Shown piece by piece: positions 33,936 to 42,079 of a stretch of 64,000 nucleotides of DNA. A model generated the notes under the pieces. That model had not been told where the DNA came from and did no database searches. It was given only the letters and a program-made list of their open reading frames with translations. Position 1 is the stretch's first letter. Every line of letters starts with the position of its first letter. Made by a program: the position numbers and the translations under genes. The stretch covers positions 1 through 64,000 of the forward strand of contig JBGSKC010000054.1 of assembly GCA_041741415.1 (NCBI GenBank). The letters are read 5' to 3'. Source of the DNA: JANQTF01 sp041741415. GTDB taxonomy: Bacteria; Bacteroidota; Bacteroidia; J057.

Positions 33936-35453
33936 CTATTTCAGCATGTGGGAGATGGTCTTGTTGAGCTCCACTTTGTTCACAGGCCGCTCATTGCCCA
34001 GAATTTGCACGGCCAGCGCCCCCACAGCATTGCCCACAAACGGAACCAGCGGAGCGGGGCAGCCGAGATAGGTGAGCAGCGAAGTCACAGACAACACGGC
34101 ATCGCCAGCCCCTACTGAATCCACGACGCTCGTTGCCAGTGCCGGGGCATGGTAAAAGGTTCCCTTCTCAAAATAGAGCGCTCCCTTGTTGCCAAGGGTA
34201 ATGCTGATGCGGTCGCACTGCGTGGTGTCGGCCAGCCGGTGAATCAAATCCTCGATCTTGCCGTGCCGGTCGCCGAAGGGCAGGCGAATTTCATTCTCAT
34301 CGATCGAGATATAATCGATGTCCCGGTATTTGGTGATGTAATTGTAGCCGTAGTTGTTGGAATTGGTCTGGGCATTGACAGCCACAAACACATCCTGATC
34401 AGCAAGCCAGCGCTGGATGCCGGGAGAAATCAGTCCGTGGCCAAAATCAGCGATCAGCACCACGTCGTAGTTGGGGACCACCTGCGAGAGGTAGTCAATC
34501 ATCTCCCGCTCCAGCGCCGCCGGAATGAAGGTGTCGTTCATGAAGGTGACCTCAAAAATCTTCATGTTGAGGTACTCGGTCATGTAGCGGCGCTTGGTGG
34601 GCGTGGGGCCGTCTTCGCGGTAAAAGTATTTTGAGCGAATGCGCGGATTCACTTTCGGGCCGATCACCTCCATGTGGTCCTGCTGGCGGCCCAGCACGGT
34701 GACCATCTCCACGGCCCCGGCAAATTCATTGAGGTGATTGGCAATGGCCAGCACCCCGCCTGCAAAAGACTCGCCCCGCTGAAAGCGTGTTGACAGGGTC
34801 GGGGCCTTGGACGATTTTCCCAGCGGCACCACATAATGGTATTCATCCACAATGGTATCGCCAATCACAAGCACCTTGACCTGGCTCAGCCGCTGGATCC
34901 AGTCGATGATGTCATCAGCTGAAACTGTGGCTTTGAGGTCTTCGAGGTATTCCTTTGCATTGTCGCCCAGCGGGTTAAAATGGGCATTGATGAGCTTGGA
35001 GGAGGAAAAAGTGATTTCGTCGGTGAAGTAAATATCGCCACCTGCTGCGCGCACCGCCTCCACTTCTTTGCGGATATTGCCGGTGAGGTCCGCCTCGAAG
35101 TTTTTGTATTCGGAGCCTTTGACGTAAAAATCTGGCTTCACAACCCCAAGCATTTCAATGGCTGTGCCCCAGTGATTGATGGCCACAAAGCGCACGCATT
35201 CCAGGGCTGCGATGGCCTCGGCCCGCATGGTTTGGTTGAACACCGGCCGGCCCGGCCCCTTGTTCACAAGGTGGTCGGGGGTGAGGGTCACGACAAGCAC
35301 ATCAGCCGCCTGGGAAGCCGCCTCGAAGTGCTTGATGTGGCCCAGGTGCAACAGGTCGAAACAGCCGTGGCAGAGGGCCACCGTTTTGCCTTCCTTTTTC
35401 AGGGAATCAACGGCACCGGCAAGGTCTTCGAGGGAGAGAATTTTGTCCTGCAT
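33936..35453 (-). CDS. Nucleotidyltransferase-PfkB kinase fusion, HldE-like with reversed domain order
   Basis: A 505-residue bifunctional protein. Residues ~25-160 are a cytidylyltransferase-type domain (GCFDLLHLGHIKHFEA with HxGH, and ITFSSSKLINAHFNP, the STS-type loop). Residues ~195-500 are a PfkB/RfaE-type sugar kinase (LVIGDTIVDEYHYVVPLGKS, and the catalytic DSVGAGDAVLSVTSLL near residue 450). Normal HldE has kinase first and adenylyltransferase second; here the order is reversed. It probably phosphorylates and nucleotidylates a heptose or related sugar for surface glycans. Divergent from the ECF sigma gene. A separate single-domain homologue (rfaE2) is at 47779-48270. Confidence 0.85.
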   Translation of the reverse strand: MQDKILSLEDLAGAVDSLKKEGKTVALCHGCFDLLHLGHIKHFEAASQAADVLVVTLTPDHLVNKGPGRPVFNQTMRAEAIAALECVRFVAINHWGTAIEMLGVVKPDFYVKGSEYKNFEADLTGNIRKEVEAVRAAGGDIYFTDEITFSSSKLINAHFNPLGDNAKEYLEDLKATVSADDIIDWIQRLSQVKVLVIGDTIVDEYHYVVPLGKSSKAPTLSTRFQRGESFAGGVLAIANHLNEFAGAVEMVTVLGRQQDHMEVIGPKVNPRIRSKYFYREDGPTPTKRRYMTEYLNMKIFEVTFMNDTFIPAALEREMIDYLSQVVPNYDVVLIADFGHGLISPGIQRWLADQDVFVAVNAQTNSNNYGYNYITKYRDIDYISIDENEIRLPFGDRHGKIEDLIHRLADTTQCDRISITLGNKGALYFEKGTFYHAPALATSVVDSVGAGDAVLSVTSLLTYLGCPAPLVPFVGNAVGALAVQILGNERPVNKVELNKTISHMLK

Positions 35454-35600
35454 GAGGCAGCAACTCGGAGGTGAGCGATTGGAAAAAGAAATGAGGAGGC
35501 CAAGTTCGGAAATAATGAGGAAAATAGCAGGGGCAAGAAATCATTCCCTTTCTTGCAAACGATACAACCACCAGCATCTGCAGGGGCACCTTATTTCACG

Positions 35601-36161
35601 ATGACTGCACCCGACAACATTCGTCCGTTTGGCCCGAGACCCGAGGAGCAACGCCTGCTGGCTGGTTGCCTGGCTCAGGACCGTCTGGCCCAGAAAGCGC
35701 TCTACGATCGCTACAAGGATGCCATGTTCACCCTCTGCCAGCGCGTGCTGGTGGATCCCGAGCTGGCCCAGGATGCCCTCCAGGAAGCGTTTGTGGCCAT
35801 TTTTAATTCACTCGGGGCTTTCCGCGGCGAGTCAACCCTTGGTGCCTGGATCAAAACAATCGTGGTGCGCACCGCCTACCGGAAATTGCGCAAACAAGGC
35901 CCCCTGGAAGAACCCCTTGATCCGCACATGGAAGGGGAATCCATTGACTGGGGGGATCATCTCGCTGCTGAACACCTCGAAAAAGCAATGGCGGCCCTGC
36001 CCGCAGGCTACCGGAATGTATTTGTGCTGATCGAAGTGGAGGGCTATGCCCACAAAGAAGTGGCCGACCTGCTGGGCATTTCGGTCGGGACGTCCAAATC
36101 ACAGTTGTACCATGCCAAGCGCTACCTGCAGCGCTTGCTCACCGCCAAGGGAATCCGATGA
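35601..36161 (+). CDS. ECF-type RNA polymerase sigma factor
   Basis: Directs RNA polymerase to a specific set of promoters. Region 2 is AQKALYDRYKDAMFTLCQRV and LAQDALQEAFVAIFNSLGAF; region 4 is ALPAGYRNVFVLIEVEGYAH and KEVADLLGISVGTSKSQLYH, a helix-turn-helix. Regions 1.1 and 3 are absent, as in ECF factors. 186 residues from ATG 35601; the upstream TTG at 35553 is unlikely. The stop overlaps the start of the next gene (ATGA), the usual sigma/anti-sigma coupling. Confidence 0.93.
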   Translation: MTAPDNIRPFGPRPEEQRLLAGCLAQDRLAQKALYDRYKDAMFTLCQRVLVDPELAQDALQEAFVAIFNSLGAFRGESTLGAWIKTIVVRTAYRKLRKQGPLEEPLDPHMEGESIDWGDHLAAEHLEKAMAALPAGYRNVFVLIEVEGYAHKEVADLLGISVGTSKSQLYHAKRYLQRLLTAKGIR

Positions 36162-36772
36162 ATCCAAGCGAAAAAAACCGCCAGACCCTGCGGGAAGCGA
36201 TTCGCCAGCTTCCTCAGCACGCCGCCCCCGGCGACGCCTGGGAGCGCATTGCGCAGCAACTCGACCCCGCGGCTGAGGAAACCGGCCATGAAACGCTGTC
36301 CGGGGCGGTGGACGAGCTCCCCACCTATCCGGCTCCTGCGGGCCTTTGGCAGCGCATTGAGCGCAAGCTTCCCGGCAGCAGAAAAACCTGGCTGGCACCG
36401 GCGATTGGCTGGGCAGCCACGCTGCTCGTTATTTTTTCTGTGTGGCTCGCCCTGCCCCGTTTCGAGCTGATTCCCCCGCAGGCCGACCAGCAAACGGAAG
36501 TCCTCATTCCCGACCCGGCAAGGCTGCACGACTGGCAGGAAGCACGCGCCGCCGAGGAGTCGCTGGCATTCGCCTGCCTCGATAGCCTGACTGCGGAGCC
36601 GGAGCTGGACAGCCTCCTGAGCCAGTACCGCCGTGTCGCAGCTTCGCTCGACAGCCTCGCACTGCTCATCGAAGCCCGGCCCTTATCGGAACCCGCCCAG
36701 GGACGCTTTTCCCGCCAGGAACAACGCCGCAAGCAATTGCTGGCCAGGATTCAGCAGAAGGGGTGTGAGTAA
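36158..36772 (+). CDS. Probable anti-sigma factor with one membrane helix
   Basis: 204 residues, translated from an ATG that overlaps the sigma stop by 4 nt. The cytoplasmic part (about residues 1-72) has a duplicated motif: LREAIRQLPQHAAPGDAWER followed by IAQQL, and LSGAVDELPTYPAPAGLWQR followed by IERKL. Then one membrane helix (TWLAPAIGWAATLLVIFSVWL, about residues 73-94) and a periplasmic helical domain. No zinc-type HxxxCxxC motif is present, so it is not a ZAS anti-sigma. The role follows from position and topology. Confidence 0.75.
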   Translation: MNPSEKNRQTLREAIRQLPQHAAPGDAWERIAQQLDPAAEETGHETLSGAVDELPTYPAPAGLWQRIERKLPGSRKTWLAPAIGWAATLLVIFSVWLALPRFELIPPQADQQTEVLIPDPARLHDWQEARAAEESLAFACLDSLTAEPELDSLLSQYRRVAASLDSLALLIEARPLSEPAQGRFSRQEQRRKQLLARIQQKGCE

Positions 36773-37039
36773 AGAGATACCTTGAAGGAAAGTGTTCAGA
36801 CCAAAGATTGAAATTTTGGGGCAATTGATTGACATTCAAAACTTTATCATTAAATGCTTAATCAGGAATACGGTTCTCATGATTAGCAAAAAGATTGATA
36901 TGCTTGGAAGCTAAAAAGGATGAAGACACTACAGCTAGAGGTAGACTATTTATGGTAGTTCACAAGCTTGCATGAACATAAAAGGAGTATATTAGAGAGG
37001 GCATCAGACTGAGCCTGTCAATATTAAAAAGACTAAAGG
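36773..37039. other. AT-rich junction before the TcmP cassette
   Basis: Base composition falls sharply here to A/T-rich. No gene, tRNA or clear attachment repeat was found. No perfect TAnnTTTG match lies within 60 nt of the TcmP start. Confidence 0.5.
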
Positions 37040-37930
37040 ATGACTTGGAATAAAGAAAACACGTTGAATGAACCCGCAGGGGAATGGGGAGGGCCATGGA
37101 CTGAAAGAAAGCTAATCGCATTTTCAAAGTACGTTCGGTCCTACCTTACAATTATGAGCAAGCACCCCCATTGGAAAACCATATATTTTGATGGATTTGC
37201 AGGGAGCGGAACTCGAGAGAAAAAAGCAGATAATGATCTGATATTTCAACTAAGTATCACCGAGGAGGAAGAGAAAGTTTACAAAGGTGCAGCTGAGCGG
37301 GTCCTTGGGTTGCCCGATCTGAGCTTTGACTATTATTATTTTATTGATAAAAATGAAGATTCGCTCAATAAATTAAAATTAAAGCTAGATGGTCAGTTTG
37401 AAGATAAGAGAAAAGAGTACAAATCGGGTGATGCGAATTTTCACCTCGAGAAGCTTGGTAGTGCTCTAAAAACAAAAAAATACGCAGCTCTAGTGTTTCT
37501 CGATCCATTTGGAATGCAAATAAGCTGGTCATCTATAGCCCAGTTGAAAGATACTCGTTCAGATGTTTGGATCCTGGTCCCAACTGGAGTTATTGTTAAT
37601 AGACTACTAGATAGAGCAGGAAAATTAGTTTATAGCGACAAACTTGAAAATTTCTTTGGCATGTCGATCGATGAAGTAAAGGCTTATTTTTACGAAGAAA
37701 AAAAGGAAATGACTCTCTTTGGCGAGGAAGAAACAATTAAAAAAGTATCAAAACCAATTGAAAAAATTGCCAAACTTTACGTGAGACAAATGAAAACTAT
37801 ATGGTCACATGTGATCGATGAGCCACTGGTTTTGAAAAACCGAACAGGAGCACCTATCTTTCACTTCGTGTTTGGTTCCAATAACCCCACCGCTAAAAAA
37901 ATTGCCAAGGAAATTATTCAAAACATTTAA
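37040..37930 (+). CDS. tcmP: Three-Cys-motif partner protein TcmP
   Basis: A 296-residue protein that fits TcmP (TIGR04474-type), named for always accompanying the three-Cys protein encoded next. N-terminal GGPWTERKLIAFSKYVRSYL is typical. The segment IYFDGFAGSGT (D51-G57) looks like motif I of an N6-type SAM methyltransferase, and VFLDPFGMQISW (D155-G158) sits where the DPPY-type motif IV would be, but the usual catalytic aromatic is replaced (DPFG). It probably keeps a methyltransferase-like fold; activity is unknown. Runs of Lys/Glu codons in AAA/GAA and the low GC differ from neighbours and point to recent transfer. Its stop lies 3 nt before the next start. Confidence 0.85.
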   Translation: MTWNKENTLNEPAGEWGGPWTERKLIAFSKYVRSYLTIMSKHPHWKTIYFDGFAGSGTREKKADNDLIFQLSITEEEEKVYKGAAERVLGLPDLSFDYYYFIDKNEDSLNKLKLKLDGQFEDKRKEYKSGDANFHLEKLGSALKTKKYAALVFLDPFGMQISWSSIAQLKDTRSDVWILVPTGVIVNRLLDRAGKLVYSDKLENFFGMSIDEVKAYFYEEKKEMTLFGEEETIKKVSKPIEKIAKLYVRQMKTIWSHVIDEPLVLKNRTGAPIFHFVFGSNNPTAKKIAKEIIQNI

Positions 37931-37933
37931 ATC

Positions 37934-38659
37934 ATGGCGCAGTCAAGTATCGAGTGGACGGAAATGACTTGGAATCCAACAACAGGTTGTGATAAAATTT
38001 CTGCTGGTTGTAAATTTTGCTATGCAGAAGTTATGGCGAGACGGCTTAAGGCTATGGGATTACAAAAATACAACAATGGCTTTGCCCTCGCTTTACACGA
38101 TTCTGAGTTAGATACACCTAAGTCATGGAAAAAACCCAAAATGGTATTTGTCAACTCAATGAGCGACCTCTTCCATAAAGAGATTCCGATTGAATTTATA
38201 CAGAAAGTGTTTGCTGTCATGAAAGAAAACTCACAACACACTTTTCAAATCTTGACTAAGCGAGCAGACATACTGCTTTCTTATGACAAAAGAGGCTTGT
38301 TAGAATGGGTTCCTAATATATGGATGGGAGTTTCGGTTGAGAGTGAAACATTTGCAAACAGAATTGATCTTTTGCGCCAAACAAATGCAAGAATGAAATT
38401 TCTGAGCTGTGAACCCCTAATAGGGCCTCTCTCAAATCTTGATCTGCAAGGCATTGACTGGGTCATTGTTGGTGGGGAAAGTGGAAAAGCAGCAAGACCA
38501 ATGAAGGAAGAATGGGTTTGGGAAATAAAGGATCAGTGCCAAAAATTTGATGTAGCCTTTTTCTTTAAACAATGGGGCGGATCGAACAAAAAGAAAGCAG
38601 GGAATTTATTAGATGGGAAAAAGTACTTAGAAATGCCTAAGGTTAAAAAAATAGCATAA
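37934..38659 (+). CDS. Phage Gp37/Gp68-like three-Cys protein (DUF5131)
   Basis: A 241-residue protein. The cluster TGCDKISAGCKFCYAEVMAR has Cys at 19, 26 and 29 in a C-x6-C-x2-C arrangement, which resembles but is not the C-x3-C-x2-C of radical SAM enzymes; an iron-sulfur site is likely. Other family blocks are EWTEMTWNPTTGC, KMVFVNSMSDLFH, FQILTKRAD, IWMGVSVESE, LSCEPLIGPL and WVIVGGESG. The fold is probably a radical-SAM-like barrel. It forms an operon with tcmP (3-nt gap). AT-rich like tcmP. Function of the pair is not known. Confidence 0.88.
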   Translation: MAQSSIEWTEMTWNPTTGCDKISAGCKFCYAEVMARRLKAMGLQKYNNGFALALHDSELDTPKSWKKPKMVFVNSMSDLFHKEIPIEFIQKVFAVMKENSQHTFQILTKRADILLSYDKRGLLEWVPNIWMGVSVESETFANRIDLLRQTNARMKFLSCEPLIGPLSNLDLQGIDWVIVGGESGKAARPMKEEWVWEIKDQCQKFDVAFFFKQWGGSNKKKAGNLLDGKKYLEMPKVKKIA

Positions 38660-38898
38660 AGGCGTTTCCTACATTTAGCTCACAGTTCGAGTGTCCGAAC
38701 TGGGCATTACAATCAGGTGCAGACTTAGTTCTACTTTATTGAAAAGGGCCCTTTTGTAAAATGCATGTTCTATTTAACCTTTGTGAGCCAACCCTTACCC
38801 ACATAAAAGCGAATTCCACAATCCAAGATTTTCTGTCGAGATTTAAGGAAACAGAAAGATATCGTGACTCAATAGCTCTGAAGAATTCAACCACTTCT
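38660..38898. other. Right flank of the AT-rich cassette
   Basis: Non-coding. It holds a perfect inverted repeat CAGTTCG (38683-38689) / CGAACTG (38696-38702) with a 6-nt loop and a 14-nt palindrome AAAAGGGCCCTTTT (38742-38755). Neither has a following U run. No direct repeat matching the left flank was seen. Confidence 0.45.
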
Positions 38899-41106
38899 TC
38901 ACAACTTCCCCGTCAGGCCCTGGTCGTAAATCGCGCGGTAGGAGGCGATGCTGCCAAGGGTTTCGCCGTCGAGCGCAAGGTCTTTGCCCTTGACGGTGCC
39001 GAGCAGGCGGGCGGGTACATGTTTGAGGGCGGACAAGAAAGCTTTTTCCTGCTGGGGGCTCACACTCACCACCACGCGGCCACCGGCTTCGCCATAGAGG
39101 AAGGCATCCTTGCGGAGGTTTCCGGGGCAGTCGAGGGTAAATCCAAGCCCTTTCACAAAAGCCGACTCCAGCAAACAAACTACCAGTCCGCCATCGGAAA
39201 CATCGTGTGCCGAGCGAATGAGCCGCGCATGGATCAGCGCAAGGACTTCTTTTTGAAGCGCCACTTCTTCCTGGAGGTTCAGGTAAGGAGCCGGGCTGTG
39301 CTTCACGCCGTGGTAGGCGTAGAGGTACTCCGAACTGCCGAGGTCTTCCACAACCTGGCCCAGGAGGTAAATTTTGTCTCCCTCATGCTGGAAGGCCATG
39401 CCCATGGTACCCGTTGTCACATCGGCGAGAACGCCCACCATGCCGATTGTCGGGGTGGGGAAGACAGGCCCTGTTTCAGATTGGTTGTAGAAGGAAACGT
39501 TCCCACCGGTAACGGGGGTATCAAACGCGAGGCAGGCCTTGCCCATACCTTTGATGGCGTGAGCAAACTGGTAATACACCTCCGGGTTGAAGGGGTTTCC
39601 GAAGTTGAGGCAGTTGGTGACACCGAGGGGGAGGGCTCCCGACACCACGAGGTTGCGGGCGGCTTCGGCCACAGCGTGGGCTGCGCCCTGCTCAGGGTCG
39701 GCGTGAACGTAGCGGCTGTTGCAGTCTGCGGTTACAGCCAGACCTTCTTTTTTGCCATGTATCCTCACGATGGCCGCATCGGAGGGGGTGTTGGTGCTCA
39801 TGTTGGCCGTGCCGACCATGGAGTCATATTGTTCGGTCACCCATCTTTTCGAGGCGATGGAAGGGCGGTCGAGCAGAAAGCGAATGACCTGATCATGCTT
39901 CGCGGGCTGGGGCACCTGTTCGATGGAGAATTTGCGGATCTGGGCGAAATAGGATGGCTCCTTTTGCTCGCGCACATACACGGGCGCACCGCCGCCGAGC
40001 ACGAGGCTCTGGGCAGGAATTTCGGCCACGATCCCGCCATGGAAAAAGTAGCGCAGCCGGTCGCCTTCCGTCACAACGCCAATCTGAGCGGCATGGAGGT
40101 CCCATTTGTCGAACACGCGGGTCACTTCTTCTTCGCGGCCTTTTTCCACGATGAAGAGCATGCGCTCCTGTGATTCGGAGAGGAGAATTTCAAATGGCAC
40201 CATGTCGGCCTGGCGCATGGGAACTTTGTCGAGCCACACGTCCATGCCAACGTTGCCTTTTGCAGCAGTTTCTGATGTGGCGCAGGTGATCCCGGCGGCA
40301 CCCATGTCCTGGCAGCCGACCACAGCGCCGGTGGCGAGGGCTTCGAGGGTGGCTTCGAGGAGGAGTTTTTCGGTGAACGGGTCGCCGACCTGAACAGAGG
40401 GGAGTTTTTCTTCGGAGTCCTCGCTGATGTCTTCGGAGGCGAAGGTAGCCCCGTGAATGCCGTCTTTGCCTGTGGCGGCTCCCACGATGAAGACGGGGTT
40501 GCCGGGGCCTTTGGCGGTTGCGCTCATGGATTTGCCTTTTTCCACGATGCCGACAGACATGGCATTGACGAGGGGATTGGTATTGTAGCAGGGGTCAAAA
40601 TAGACTTCCCCGGCCACAGTGGGCACGCCGAAGGCATTACCATAGTCGCCGATGCCCTTCACGACCCCCTTCAGGAGGTGGCGGGTTTTGGCTACGTCGA
40701 GGCTGCCGAAGCGCAGCGAGTTGAGCGCAGCAACCGGGCGGGCTCCCATGGAGAAAATGTCGCGGTGAATGCCACCCACGCCGGTAGCAGCCCCCTGGTA
40801 GGGTTCAATGGCGGAGGGGTGGTTGTGAGATTCCATTTTGAAGGCGACAGCCAGTCCGTTGCCGAGGTCCATGAGGCCTGCCCCTTCTTCGCCGGCGCCA
40901 ACCAGCACACGGGAACCCGTTTTGGGCAGGGTTTTGAGCTGGAGGATCGAGTTTTTGTAGGAGCAATGCTCACTCCACATCACCGAATAAACAGACAGCT
41001 CGGTGAAGTTGGGATCCCGGCCAAGAAAGTCGTGAATCTTCTGAAACTCATCGGTACTGATTCCGAGCTTGGCAATGATGTCAGGCGTTACCTGTGGAGT
41101 GGTCAT
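38899..41106 (-). CDS. purL: Phosphoribosylformylglycinamidine synthase subunit PurL
   Basis: Fourth step of purine synthesis: FGAR plus glutamine and ATP to FGAM, with PurQ and PurS supplying ammonia. 735 residues, the small PurL form without the glutaminase domain. Motifs: SVMWSEHCSYKNSI with the conserved HCS, AFKMESHNHPSAIEPYQGAA followed by TGVGGIHRDI, CQDMGAAGITCATSETA, and the second half with FDTPVTGGNVSFYNQS and SAHDVSDGGLVVCLLE. The frame is open to 41226, but that part overlaps the tRNA-Asn promoter; ATG 41106 (MTTPQVTPD) is the start, 20 nt after a -7 element. Confidence 0.97.
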   Translation of the reverse strand: MTTPQVTPDIIAKLGISTDEFQKIHDFLGRDPNFTELSVYSVMWSEHCSYKNSILQLKTLPKTGSRVLVGAGEEGAGLMDLGNGLAVAFKMESHNHPSAIEPYQGAATGVGGIHRDIFSMGARPVAALNSLRFGSLDVAKTRHLLKGVVKGIGDYGNAFGVPTVAGEVYFDPCYNTNPLVNAMSVGIVEKGKSMSATAKGPGNPVFIVGAATGKDGIHGATFASEDISEDSEEKLPSVQVGDPFTEKLLLEATLEALATGAVVGCQDMGAAGITCATSETAAKGNVGMDVWLDKVPMRQADMVPFEILLSESQERMLFIVEKGREEEVTRVFDKWDLHAAQIGVVTEGDRLRYFFHGGIVAEIPAQSLVLGGGAPVYVREQKEPSYFAQIRKFSIEQVPQPAKHDQVIRFLLDRPSIASKRWVTEQYDSMVGTANMSTNTPSDAAIVRIHGKKEGLAVTADCNSRYVHADPEQGAAHAVAEAARNLVVSGALPLGVTNCLNFGNPFNPEVYYQFAHAIKGMGKACLAFDTPVTGGNVSFYNQSETGPVFPTPTIGMVGVLADVTTGTMGMAFQHEGDKIYLLGQVVEDLGSSEYLYAYHGVKHSPAPYLNLQEEVALQKEVLALIHARLIRSAHDVSDGGLVVCLLESAFVKGLGFTLDCPGNLRKDAFLYGEAGGRVVVSVSPQQEKAFLSALKHVPARLLGTVKGKDLALDGETLGSIASYRAIYDQGLTGKL

Positions 41107-41126
41107 GGAAAGGTCGTTTGAGGCTG

Positions 41127-41134
41127 CAAATATA
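41127..41134 (-). promoter_or_regulatory. -7 element TATATTTG before purL
   Basis: The minus strand reads TATATTTG, a full match, 20 nt before the purL ATG. No good -33 TTG seen. Confidence 0.45.
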
Positions 41135-41192
41135 GGCAAGCCGGGAGAGAGAAGCGAAGAAGAAAAAAATGGAAAAATTCTCTTCGAAAGGC

Positions 41193-41223
41193 TTGCACAG
41201 AATTCAGAAACCTTCTTTCTTTG
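41193..41223 (+). promoter_or_regulatory. Promoter of tRNA-Asn
   Basis: TTG (41193-41195), 20-nt spacer, TTTCTTTG (41216-41223); one mismatch to TAnnTTTG. The tRNA starts 29 nt later. Confidence 0.55.
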
Positions 41224-41252
41224 CATCCCACAATCACCGATGTGATTGACAC

Positions 41253-41326
41253 TCCTCCTTAGCTCAGTTGGTTAGAGCGGCTGACTGTTAATCAGTAGGT
41301 CCCTGGTTCAAGTCCAGGAGGGGGAG
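41253..41326 (+). tRNA. trnN: tRNA-Asn (GTT)
   Basis: Acceptor arms TCCTCCT and AGGGGGA pair with one G-T, the D arm is AGCTCAGTTGGTTAGAGC, the anticodon stem CTGAC... holds loop CTGTTAA with anticodon GTT, and the T arm is CCTGG TTCAAGT CCAGG. Discriminator G. The 3' CCA is not encoded. A terminator follows at once. Confidence 0.95.
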
Positions 41327-41329
41327 CAA

Positions 41330-41360
41330 AGCCATCCGAAAGGGTGGCTTTTTTGTTTTT
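41330..41360 (+). terminator. Intrinsic terminator after tRNA-Asn
   Basis: AGCCATCC, GAAA loop, GGGTGGCT (one G-T pair) and then TTTTTTGTTTTT. Confidence 0.85.
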
Positions 41361-41415
41361 GCCCGGCTGGTGCAGCCTTTCTCTGGCCATTTTTCCTTTT
41401 CATGACGCCCGGACC

Positions 41416-42006
41416 ATGGACCCTTTGCTTGAATTCAAAGTCTGGCTGAGTCAGGTTCCCTTTCTCACAGAGGAGGATTGCGCCTTGTTTGCGCCCTTTC
41501 TCCGGGTTAAAAGCATCCAGGCCAAAGATCATTTCCTCACCGAAGGAGCCATCTGCCGCGAAATCGGGTTCGTTTGCCAGGGCTGTTTCCGGACCTACTA
41601 TTTGGCTGACGACAAGGAGATCAACACCCAGTTTGTTTTTGAGCACGATTTTGTAACAGACTACGACAGCTTTTTACAGGAAAAGCCGGGCAGGTATTTT
41701 ATTCAGGCGGTGGAGGATGCGACGGTAGTGACCTTTGACCCCACTGCCCTCCGGGATGCTTACCAGCGATCGCACAACTGGGAGCGTTTTGGCAGAATGA
41801 TCGCCGAAAATTCCTACAAGCAAACGATGCTGCGCGTGGAGAGCTTTTTGTTTTTGAATGGAGAGCAGCGTTACCTCGATTTATTAGCTAATCAGCCCCA
41901 ATTATTTGACCGGATTCCCCTCTACCACATTGCCTCCTACCTGGGCCTGGAGCGCGAAAGCCTGAGCCGTTTGCGAAAGAAAATTGCTGGGAAAGAACGA
42001 TTGTAA
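41416..42006 (+). CDS. Crp/Fnr-type regulator, cyclic-nucleotide-binding-like domain
   Basis: 196 residues of the Bacteroidota Crp-like type. Residues ~20-125 form the cNMP-binding beta barrel (HFLTEGAICREIGFVCQGCF, DDKEINTQFVFEHDFVTDYD), though the canonical phosphate-binding R-x-A is not evident, so it may not bind cAMP. The C-terminal helix-turn-helix is IPLYHIASYLGLERESLSRL. It probably regulates transcription. Start ATG 41416 was taken over the TTG at 41344, which lies in the tRNA terminator. The lipoprotein gene follows 73 nt after the stop. Confidence 0.88.
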   Translation: MDPLLEFKVWLSQVPFLTEEDCALFAPFLRVKSIQAKDHFLTEGAICREIGFVCQGCFRTYYLADDKEINTQFVFEHDFVTDYDSFLQEKPGRYFIQAVEDATVVTFDPTALRDAYQRSHNWERFGRMIAENSYKQTMLRVESFLFLNGEQRYLDLLANQPQLFDRIPLYHIASYLGLERESLSRLRKKIAGKERL

Positions 42007-42079
42007 CAATTGTCAATTTTCCGCAGGCTGCCTTGCGACACTTTTGAAGCGTCATTCAATCTTACTTAACCGCTTCAAA

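Noticed and set aside
38742..38755. Attachment site or terminator at the AAAAGGGCCCTTTT palindrome
   Set aside because: There is no U run, no integrase and no matching sequence at the left side of the cassette.
36773..38898. Prophage remnant around the TcmP cassette
   Set aside because: The Gp37/Gp68 name comes from phages, but no structural, integrase or replication gene is present and both flanks are chromosomal genes.
38761..40173. A 470-residue plus-strand frame
   Set aside because: It lies antisense to purL and has the His/Gly-rich composition of a shadow frame.
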